NCBI RefSeq assembly: GCF_006439015.1
Contig: NZ_RCZG01000010.1
Span: 143,831-207,830 of the forward strand
Source of the DNA: Mycolicibacterium hodleri
GTDB lineage: Bacteria > Actinomycetota > Actinomycetes > Mycobacteriales > Mycobacteriaceae
DNA: 64,000 nucleotides
Reading direction: 5' to 3'
Shown: one piece after another, positions 17,265 to 26,500 of the stretch
Layout of the letters: every line of letters starts with the position of its first letter
Numbering within the stretch: position 1 is the first letter of the stretch
Position numbers and translations under genes: made by a program
The notes under the pieces: model-generated
What the model saw: only the letters and a program-made list of their open reading frames with translations
Databases searched by the model: none
What the model was told of the DNA's origin: nothing

Positions 17265-18916
17265 CAAGCTTGCACCCCAGCGTGTTTGGCGTGGACCTGG
17301 TCGGCGGGTCGCTCCTCGGTCTGATCCTTGGCCCAGCGGTAGTCGGGCTTGCCTGCGGGTGACCGCCTCACCTCGTCGACGTACCACAGACTGCGCGGTA
17401 CCTTGTAGCCCGCGATCTCGGTGCGCACGAACGCGTCGAGCTCGGCCAGCGTCGGACGTGAGCCCTCGCGAGGATGCACGACGGCCGCTACGTGCTGGCC
17501 GAAGCGCGGATCGGGCACGCCGACCACCAGCGCATCGAAGACGTCGGGGTGGCCCTTCAGCGCGGCTTCGACCTCTTCGGGATAGATCTTCTCGCCACCG
17601 CTGTTGATCGACACCGAGCCGCGGCCGAGCATCGTGACGCTACCGTCCTCCTCGACCTGGGCGTAGTCGCCGGGGATCGCGTATCGGACACCCTTGATGG
17701 TCTGGAACGTCTCGGCCGTCTTCTTCTCGTCCTTGAAGTAGCCGACGGGGATGTGACCGCGCTTCGCGATGATGCCGCGCACGCCAGAACCTGGCACCAC
17801 CGGGTTGCCCTCCTCGTCGAGCACCACGGTGTTGGTGTCGATAGTGACGCGTGGACCGCCAGTATGGGACTGCCCCTTCGCCACGATGCTGGTGCCACCG
17901 AAACCCGTCTCCGACGAGCCGATCGAGTCGGTGATGATGCGGTCGGGCAGCAGTTCGAGGAACTTCTCCTTCAGGCTGGTCGAGAACAGCGCGGCGGTGC
18001 TGGCGAGCAGGAAGAGCGAGCTGAGGTCGTAGGTGTTGCCCTCGTCCTGGTGGGCGAGCAATGCGTCGAGCAGCGGCCTGGCCATTGCGTCGCCGGTGAA
18101 GAACAGCAGGTTCACCTCGTGCTCGTGGATCATTCGCCAGACCTCATCGGCGTTGAACTCCGGCGCGAGCACCACCGTCTGGCCGGAGAACAGCGACATC
18201 CACGTCGCCGACTGGGTGGCGCCGTGGATCATCGGCGGGATCGGGAGCCGGATCATCGGCGGGTTCTCCGCGGCCGCCTTGGATAGGTCGTATTCGTCGG
18301 CGATGGGTTCACCCGTCGCGAAGTCGGTGCCGCCGAACAACACTCGGTAGATGTCCTCATGGCGCCACATCACACCCTTGGGAAAGCCCGTGGTGCCGCC
18401 GGTGTAGAGCAGGTAGATGTCGTCGGCGCTGCGCGGCCCGAAGTCACGCTCTGGCGAGCCCTGCGCGATGGCGGAGTAGAACTCGACGCCACCGTACCGC
18501 TCGAAGTCGTCGTCGCTTCCGTCTTCGACGACCAGGATGGTCGCGACCTTCGGCGTCTCCGGCAGCACGTTGGCGACTCGGTCGGCGTAGCGCCGCTCGT
18601 GCACCAGCGCCACCATGTCCGAGTTGTCGAAGAGGTATTTGAGCTCGCCCTCCACGTAGCGGAAGTTGACGTTCACCAGAATGGCGCCAGCCTTCACGAT
18701 GCCGAGCATCGCGATGACGATCTCGATGCGGTTGCGGCAGTACAGACCGACCTTGTCGTCCTTCTTCACCCCCTGACCGATCAGGTAGTGCGCGAGTCGG
18801 TTGGCCTTCTCCTCCAACTCGGCATAGGTGAGCTGCTCACCGCCCGAGATGAGGGCGATACGGTCAGGCACGGCGTCGATGGTGTGCTCGGCGAGATCGG
18901 CGATGTTGAGGGCCAC
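17264..18916 (-). CDS. fadD19: Fatty-acyl/steroid-CoA ligase FadD19
   Basis: Adenylate-forming ligase that activates the C26 carboxylate of the oxidised cholesterol side chain (Rv3515c), 550 residues, close to the usual 548. Motifs are the ATP loop IYLLYTGGTTGFPKGV (about residues 165-180), the core near AIPGDYAQVEEDGS and the adenylation lysine region SPAGKPDYRWAK near the end. The long open frame reaches 196 codons further upstream across the echA19 region. The GTG opening VALNIADLAEHTID matches the family N-terminus and lies 11 bp from the KstR box, so it is the true start. It overlaps the downstream NMO gene by 1 bp. Confidence 0.95.
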   Translation of the reverse strand: MALNIADLAEHTIDAVPDRIALISGGEQLTYAELEEKANRLAHYLIGQGVKKDDKVGLYCRNRIEIVIAMLGIVKAGAILVNVNFRYVEGELKYLFDNSDMVALVHERRYADRVANVLPETPKVATILVVEDGSDDDFERYGGVEFYSAIAQGSPERDFGPRSADDIYLLYTGGTTGFPKGVMWRHEDIYRVLFGGTDFATGEPIADEYDLSKAAAENPPMIRLPIPPMIHGATQSATWMSLFSGQTVVLAPEFNADEVWRMIHEHEVNLLFFTGDAMARPLLDALLAHQDEGNTYDLSSLFLLASTAALFSTSLKEKFLELLPDRIITDSIGSSETGFGGTSIVAKGQSHTGGPRVTIDTNTVVLDEEGNPVVPGSGVRGIIAKRGHIPVGYFKDEKKTAETFQTIKGVRYAIPGDYAQVEEDGSVTMLGRGSVSINSGGEKIYPEEVEAALKGHPDVFDALVVGVPDPRFGQHVAAVVHPREGSRPTLAELDAFVRTEIAGYKVPRSLWYVDEVRRSPAGKPDYRWAKDQTEERPADQVHAKHAGVQA

Positions 18917-18927
18917 GGAACCTAAAC

Positions 18928-18941
18928 TAGAACGTGTTACA
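18928..18941. promoter_or_regulatory. KstR operator between fadD19 and echA19
   Basis: TAGAACGTGTTACA is an exact match. It is 11 bp from the fadD19 start and 44 bp from the echA19 start and should repress both divergent genes. Confidence 0.9.
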
Positions 18942-18985
18942 TTTCCAGACAAGTCTGTGTTGAAGAAGCTGAAAGGCGCATCCTC

Positions 18986-19786
18986 TTGAGCGAGCCAGAA
19001 AAGGGCCCCGACGCCCTCATTGAGCAGCGCGGACACACCCTGATCCTGACACTGAACCGGCCCGAGGCTCGAAACGCACTGTCGACTGAGATGCTCTCGA
19101 TAATGGTCGACGCGTGGAACCGTGTCGACGACGATCCGGAGATCCGCACCTGCATCCTGACCGGAGCGGGCGGGTACTTCTGCGCGGGCATGGACCTCAA
19201 GAATGCAACGAAGGCACCCCCTGGCGACTCCTTCAAGAGCGGCGCCTTTGATCCGACGAAGATCGAGGGACTGCTGAAGGGCCGTCGTCTCACCAAACCG
19301 CTGATCGCCGCCGTCGAGGGACCCGCCATCGCGGGCGGTACCGAGATCCTGCAGGGCACCGACATCCGCGTTGCCGGCGAGAGCGCGAAGTTCGGCATCT
19401 CCGAGGCCAAGTGGAGCCTCTACCCGATGGGCGGCTCGGCGGTGCGACTGCCGCGCCAGATTCCGTACACGATCGCGTGCGACATGCTGCTGACCGGCCG
19501 CCACATCACCGCCGCAGAAGCCCTCTCGTACGGGTTGATCGGCTACGTCGTCCCCGATGGCACGGCGTTGGAGAAGGCGCTCGAGATCGCCGCCGTGATC
19601 AACAACAACGGCCCGTTGGCCGTGCAGGCCATTCTAAAGACCATCCGCGAGTCGGAGGGCATGCACGAGCTCGACGCGTTCAAGCCAGACACCGCGAACG
19701 GCATCCCGGTGTTCCTGTCCGATGACGCCAAGGAGGGCCCGTTGGCGTTCAAGGAGAAGCGGGCGCCCAACTTCCAGATGAAGTGA
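18986..19786 (+). CDS. echA19: Enoyl-CoA hydratase EchA19
   Basis: Crotonase-family enoyl-CoA hydratase of the sterol side-chain pathway (Rv3516), 266 residues. The oxyanion-hole segments GAGGYFCAGMDLK (about residues 58-70) and AAVEGPAIAGGTEI (about 106-119) and the catalytic region GISEAKWSLYPMGGSAVRL are present. The start is a TTG (MSEPEKGPDAL) with GAAAGG about 9 bases upstream. EchA19 is known to hydrate the C8 side-chain enoyl-CoA in M. tuberculosis; the same role is inferred here. Confidence 0.94.
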   Translation: MSEPEKGPDALIEQRGHTLILTLNRPEARNALSTEMLSIMVDAWNRVDDDPEIRTCILTGAGGYFCAGMDLKNATKAPPGDSFKSGAFDPTKIEGLLKGRRLTKPLIAAVEGPAIAGGTEILQGTDIRVAGESAKFGISEAKWSLYPMGGSAVRLPRQIPYTIACDMLLTGRHITAAEALSYGLIGYVVPDGTALEKALEIAAVINNNGPLAVQAILKTIRESEGMHELDAFKPDTANGIPVFLSDDAKEGPLAFKEKRAPNFQMK

Positions 19787-19886
19787 CTTACCAACACCGA
19801 ACGTGCACTGGTGGCGAGGATTTGACCGTTTCTCGCCCTCGTCGCATATTCGGCAAAATGTCCGGTCGGCCACCGCTTTTGGCGAA

Positions 19887-22800
19887 TCAGTCGGCAGTCA
19901 GTTCGTCGAACCTAGCGAGCGCGACGTCGAGGTCAGATTCATCGAACAGCTCGCAACGGCTGATCGCGTCACCGTCGAACACGAGAAGGGCAACCTCACG
20001 CCATTCGGCGTCGAAGCCGTCCCGCGACCTGCCGCTCTCCGTTTGGGTGAATACCGCCCCCAATTCGCTTACCTGATGCACGTTCTCGATGTAGACGGTG
20101 AAGTCAGCCAAGTCATCCCACACCGAGCGGATGTACTCGGGCAGGTCGTCGGATTCGACTGATGTAGTTCGTCGGTGGTCGATAGTCACCCAGTCTGGCG
20201 TCGTAGGAGGGAACTCTTGCCGGTTGAATGCCGAATAGTTTCGCGCGATGGTCGACCAGGTGCGCTCGTATGGCGCCGCTTCGCCGGCTAGGTAACGCGC
20301 GTCCAGCTCGGCGATCGCGGCGTCGGGATCGTCGGGGTCGAACAAAACAGTCGCGATCATCCGACCGTCGGCGTCGACCTCGGCTATCGAGAACATGTCG
20401 GTGTGCACCCCATCGGATCGCGAATCCCCTCGCCGGAGAGTGGTTCGCGAGAGCACGAGTCGCTCCCCCCGGGTCGCAAGAACGGTGAACGTCGCATTCG
20501 TTAGTCCAACGGCGGTGAACGCCCGGAGGTCCTCGATTTCAGCATCTCGACCGCGTCGGATTCCTGCGCCCACCACGCGGCGGCGATCGTCCAAGTTGAA
20601 ATCGCTCCCGAGAGTTTCGGTCAAGGCATCCCAGTCGCCGGTTGCAAAGCATCGTACGAATCGCTCCGTGGTTCGGGCTGCCGCATTCACCGGTCGAGGC
20701 GTAGCCGCGCTCAATTCATCAAACCTTGCAAGCGCGAGGTCGAGATCGGATTCGTCGAACAGCTCGCAACGGCTGATCGCGTCACCGTCGAACGCGAGAA
20801 GGGCAACCTCGCGCCATTCGGCGTCGAAGCCGTCCTGTGACCTTCCGCTCTCTGTGTGGGTGAAGACCGCCCCTATCGCGCTCAGCCGATACACGGCTTC
20901 GATCCGGGTGCGGACGTCGGGCACCAAGGACCAAATTGAGGTGACGGACGAGTTCATATCGCCCGGAGCCGAACCCACCGCCAGTCGATGGTCGAGGTTC
21001 ACCCAGTCTGGAGTCGTCGTCGACAACTCTTGCCGGTTGAACCGGTCGTAGGTTTGGACGACGAGTGACCACGTGTGCGCGCAGGCGGCTGCTTCGCCGG
21101 TGAGGTAGCGGGAGTCAAGTTCGGCGATCGCGGCGTCGATGCCGTCGGGGTCGAATACGATGATCGAGGTTATCGACATATCGGCGTTGACCTCGACGAT
21201 GTGCAGCACGTCATTGTGGAAGGCCATGGAGTGCTCGCCCGCACGCGCGTAACGAGCGCGGGAGAGAGCGAGATGCTCTCCGCGCGTTGCGATCACCGAC
21301 CAGGCCACCATCGTGAATCCGACGGCGGCGGAGGCACGGAGGTCGTCGATCTCCGCATCACGGCCGTGTCGGACCCCGGCGTTGATGACCCGCCGGCGAT
21401 CTTCATTGATCAAATTCTGGTGGAGTAGGCATTCCAAGGCCTTCCAGTCGCAGGCCACGAATGCCGTGCCCAGTGCCTCACCGGCGCGGCTCGCCGCGTT
21501 CTCCAGCCGAGGCGAAGGCCGGCTGAGTTCAGCTAACCTCGCCAACGCAAGAACGATGTCCTCCTCGTCGAAAAGCTCGCAGCGAGCGAATGATTCGCCA
21601 TCGACCACAAGAAGATCGATCAGCCGCCACTCGAAGTCGAATCCCTCGCGAGAGGTACCTTTCGCCACGTGGGTGACGACCGCGCCCACGTCGGTCAACT
21701 CATGAACGGATTCGACGTACAAGTGGTTGTCCGCCGTGTCATGCAACGCGGTGCCCAGGTATGCCAACAAGTCACCAGCCCCGATTCCCGCCACGGAGCG
21801 ATGGTCGACGTCTACGAAGCCGGCTGTCGTGTTAGGCATCTCGCCCCGATTCAAGGCATCGAATCCGTGCGCGACGACCGAATAGGTCCGCGCATGTGGT
21901 GCCCCAAGGCCGGCTAGGTAGCGGTTGTCGAGCTCGGTGAAGGCGGCGTCGAGACCGTCCGCATCGAATACGATGCGACCGACGACGCGTTCATCGGCAT
22001 CGATCTGGACGACATCGAGGACCTGCACGTCGAACCCGTCCGATCGCTGGTCGGATTGCATCGCCTCCGCGCGAATGAGCACTAGTCGCTCACCGCGCGT
22101 GGCAACGATCTCCGGCGCTATCGCCACAAACCCGATCTCGGCGAGTGACCGCAATTCGTCGACGAAGGCATCCCGTCCGAGTCGCGTCCCTCCGTTCACG
22201 GTCCGTCGGCGGTCGTCGGAGTAGACGTCGGCGGCGATCATGTCGACGATCTGGTCCCAGTGGCCGCGCTCAAAACACGTCGCGAACCGCTCGTACGAGT
22301 CACTCGCAGCGTTCTGCAACCGCGGCGATGGCTGGCTGAGTTCGTCGAATCTGGCTAGAGCAGCCTCGAGGTCATCGAGATCGAACAATTCCGTGCGAGT
22401 GAGCACGCCGCCATCGATCATCCCGACGGAGACGTCTCGCCACTCGGCATCGAAGCCCTCTCGCGACACTCCGTTCGCCGCACGGGTGACGACAGCGCCG
22501 TGATCGCTCAGCCGGTGCACGGCCTCGACGTGGATCATGGTCCCCGGCGAGTCCTCCCACGCCGCTTGTGGGTAAGCGGACAACTCGCCCGGCGCGAACC
22601 CCGCCCCTCGCCGGTGGTCCACGCTGACGAAGTCGGGTGCTATTGGTGGCAATTCCGCTCGGTTGAATGCGGAGTAGACGTCCATGACCAACGACCATGC
22701 CTGCGAATGGTCCGCCGCCTCCCCTGCGAGATAGCGCGCGTCCAGTTCCGCAATGGCACCGTTGAAGTCATCAGGGTCGAAAAGCAGGTGAAACGCGATG

Positions 22801-23561
22801 AATTCGTCGGCATCGAGTTCGACGATGCCGAGCATCACCAATTCGAACTGCCCAACTTGGACATCACCGTTCGAGGACTCAATACGAGTCAGCGCCAGGT
22901 GCTCTCCCCGGGTCGCGACGACCGTGGACGTCAAGTGCGCCCCGGCACGCGCCGTGACCCGGAAGTTCTCGATCTGGGCATCCCGCCCCGCTCGCATAAC
23001 GGCGTTCACGATGCGACGACGGTCGTTCACCGCGTAGTTTGCCGCCACGATAGCCGTCATCGAGTCCCCCTCAGCGGCTTGGAACTTCTCCAGATAGCGC
23101 TGACTCGCCCGACTGGCGGCGTTCTCGAGGGGTGCTCGTGCAGAGCAGTTTTCGCGCTTCCCGTGCTGGGTGTTCAATTCCGCCATTGCTGCGTCGAGAT
23201 CCTCGACGTCAAACAACATGTGCAGCGCTATCTGGCCGTCGTCATCTAGACCCATCAGGTGAAGTAATTGGTCTTCCGCCGCCCCCGGGCTGCGGTCTGC
23301 CGTTCCAAACCGCATGCGGAAGAGTGCCAGGCGATCGCCGCGTATAGCGATCGTCACCCGACGAATGCGCACGAGACCCATCTCAACGAAACCCTTCGCC
23401 TGGATCGTCCACTCGGCAGGCGAAAGACCCATGCGCGAGGAGCCGACGATCTTCCGGCGGCTCTCGAGGGAAACCGTGGACGCGAACAACTGACCCACCT
23501 CGTCCCATGCCTCGCGCTGCCAGGCATCGCCTACTCGGCCAACGGCTCGCACGCACGCATT
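19887..23561 (-). repeat. Nine tandem NTF2/SnoaL-like coding repeats in the giant regulator
   Basis: Approximate modules, N- to C-terminal: A0 23561-23103, A1 23102-22713, B1 22712-22293, A2 22292-21897, B2 21896-21480, A3 21479-21087, B3 21086-20667, A4 20666-20274, B4 20273-19887. A modules share DDRRR.VNAG.R.GRDA, ATRGE.L.L.R and AAIAELDARYL. B modules share FNRQE, DHRR, GFDAEWREVALL and RCELFDE.DLD.ALARFDEL. B3 and B4 are nearly identical at DNA level: about 85 bp starting at 20750 and at 19937 differ at only 3 positions, an 813-bp period. Confidence 0.88.
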
Positions 23562-26500
23562 GTCGAGATCGACCGACTCCGGCGCCTGCGGCTTGGGAAC
23601 GGCCGCAACAGCCGCCTTGCCTAGGAGTCTGCGCGCCCTATTAGCCAGTGCGGCAGCATCTTTCATATCGTACAGCTCGACGGCGCGCTCGGCCGCGGCC
23701 CGAGCCCCCGCAGCGTCGCCTGCGGTCTCCAGCACGACGGCCAAGGCAAGACACGCGTCGCCGTGATCCACCAGCTCGTCCGTGCGCTCCGCGATGGCAA
23801 CGGCTTGCTCAGCCATCCGCCTCGCGTCGTCGTGTGCACCGGCTCGCGCGAACAGTTGCGCCCGCACGCTCCGCCACGCGATCGACGGCTTTAATGCGTG
23901 ACCGGCGAGCTGCTCACTCTCCGTGCATAATTCGTCCGCTTCGACGAAGTCGTCGAGGGCCATGCAAGCTTGCGCGAGCAACGCGGCGGTCTCGGCGGTG
24001 TCCGAGTCCAGTCCCATACGACGAAAGCCCTTGTACGCTCGTCGCAGGTGTCGCTCGGCGGCCGCTGGGTCGTCGGCAACCAATTCCACGATGCCGGCGA
24101 ACTGGTCGACTTCGAGAAGCGCATGCCGCATGCCCAACTCGGTAAGCGGACGTCTGGCGGAATCGATCAGCTGACGGCCCGCCGCGGCACGTCCACGAAA
24201 CGCGTCGAGTACCCCCTGGCACCGTATCGAGGTTGCCTCCACGATGGGAGATCCCGTCGTGATGCGGAGCAGGCGCACCACATCGAGACATCGGCCACCA
24301 GCCCGCGGTACTGGACTTGGTCCCCAGAGGGCCGCAAGCGGAGCGCCGGCCAACACCGCGTTCACCCGGCGGTGATCCCGCGCCCGTCGCGCCGCGGTCA
24401 GAGCCTGGTCCAAAGCCGTTTCACAGTCTGCGATTCGGCCGAGTCGAGCGAGGCAGCCTGCGCGGACGGTATGGGCCTTGGCCTCCCCACCGGCGTCCTC
24501 CAGTTCGGCCAGCTGCTCAGCGGCTGCGCCTACCGCGACTTCGATCTCATTCAGCCGCTCGGGCTCGGTCAGCATCGCGAGCTGGCCGTCGAAGCACGCG
24601 CCCCACGCGGCGAGTCGCACGGAATCGGCTGCAGCGGAAATTAGTTGAGCCACCGCCCCGGTAGCTGACGCCACCTCACCCCCAGCCAGTAGCGCCTCGC
24701 ATCGGGCGATCAGCAACTCGGCTTGCTGGTCGCCTCGGTCGGCCACCTCATCGTCGAGTTCCTCGAGCGCATGCAACGCCTTGTCGTACAGGTCGGCCGC
24801 GCCTTCGTAGGCCAGTCGCGCCATCGCCTGGTCAGCGGCACGTCGGCAGTAGTCGACGGCCTCTGCTGCGTTTCCCGCCCACGCGCATTCGAAGTAGTGG
24901 TGGGCCAACTCCGCCAGCATCTCGTCGTCGGCTCCCGACTCGGCCTCGAGCGCGGCGGCGATCTTCTGATGCAGCCGCATGCGACGCACCGATGCCAGCT
25001 CGGCGAGCAACGACTGCCGGACGATGGCGTGGTTGAACCGGTACCAACCGCCTGGCTCTTCGATGACGATGCCCGCCTGGGATGCCTCGTCGAATGCGTC
25101 GATGAGGTCCTGCTCGACCACACGCTCGACCAACTCGACGGCAAACCGGCTGCCGACGACCGCACCTGCTGCGAGCGCCTTGTTGGTAGCGGCCGGGAGC
25201 CGGGAAAGCCTGCGGCTCACTGCTTCTCGAACTCCTTGCGGCAAGGTGTTCGGGTCCCAGCGGCCATCACTTTCGTCGACGTGACGGAGAGCCTCGATGA
25301 GGAAGAACGGATTGCCGCCGGTGACGGATGCCAAGGCTCGAGCCAAGTCTTCGTCGTCGTAGCCGACTTCGGCGACGTAGGCGGTGACGTCGTCCTCGTC
25401 GAGACCGCCGAGCGCGAGACGATGTGCTGTGCCGTCCCGGTGCAGATCAGCCAGCATCGCCGCCAGAGGATGCGAGCGGTCGAGGTCGGTGCTCCGATAC
25501 GTGCCGACGATCTGGACGCGAGCGTGCTCACCGAAGCGCAAGAGGTGCCGCAGCAATAGCAAGGTGGGCTTGGCCGCCCAGTGCAGGTCATCCAGGATCA
25601 GGACCACGGGCGCATTCGCGGAGACGAGTTCCAACAGGCCGACCACGGCGTCGAACAGTGCGTATCGCTCGGTGCCCGCGTCGGCGCGGGTTGGCGTAGC
25701 GAGGTCGGGCAGGAGGTCGGTTACTCCTGGCACCAGCGGAAGGAGCGCTTCGACACCACGCAGCCCGCGCAGCCGGTTGGCTCCCACAACCGGCACCAGC
25801 GATCGAATCGCTTCGGCAAAAGGCTGGTAGGGGGCTCCCAGATCTTCATCACATCTGCCGTAGAGCACCACGGCGCCTTGTCCGTAGGCCTGCCGGGCCC
25901 ACTCCGCAGCCAGCCGTGTCTTGCCGACGCCTGGCTCGCCAGCGATGAGCGTGGCTTCTATGCCCGTCGAAAGCGTGGAGTGCCACGCCTCTAGAAGTCG
26001 TTCGAGCTCGCCATCCCGCCCGACGAAGGGACCTGGTCCGGCAAGTACCGCGGGAAGGTCAGGCCGGTCCAACGGCACGTCCATGGTTCGAGCCAGGGCG
26101 TCGTCAGCCGTCTCCAACCGCAGTTCGAAAACGTGCTCCGGGCGGGTCAGGTTCTTCAGTAGCCGCATTCCCAAGTCGGCCAGCACGACGTCGTCGGAGA
26201 GGGAGTCGACGACGAGTTCGGCCGTCGCGCCCGAACACAGAGTTTGGCCGCCGACCGCCAATGACCGGAGGCGGGCGGCGCGGTTGACCGCGCGACCGAA
26301 GTAGTCACCGTCGCGAAACTCCACCTCACCGGTGTGCAGCGCCAACCGAATACGCATCGGGTCAGCCAGTTCCCATCGCTCGTTGCGGATCGCTTCCTGC
26401 AACTCGATGGCGGCGGCAGCCGCAGCAGACGGGCGATCGAATACGGAGAAGGTGGCATCACCCTCGCCGCGGGTCTTGATGAGCCGGCCCCCGCGGAACG

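Noticed and set aside
18917..19504. 196-codon N-terminal extension of fadD19
   Set aside because: It is antisense to echA19 and would span the KstR operator. The family N-terminus is at 18916.
19887..23561. Possible gene fragmentation or pseudogene from repeats
   Set aside because: The reading frame is continuous through all nine modules and conserved residues recur in each, so the repeats look functional.
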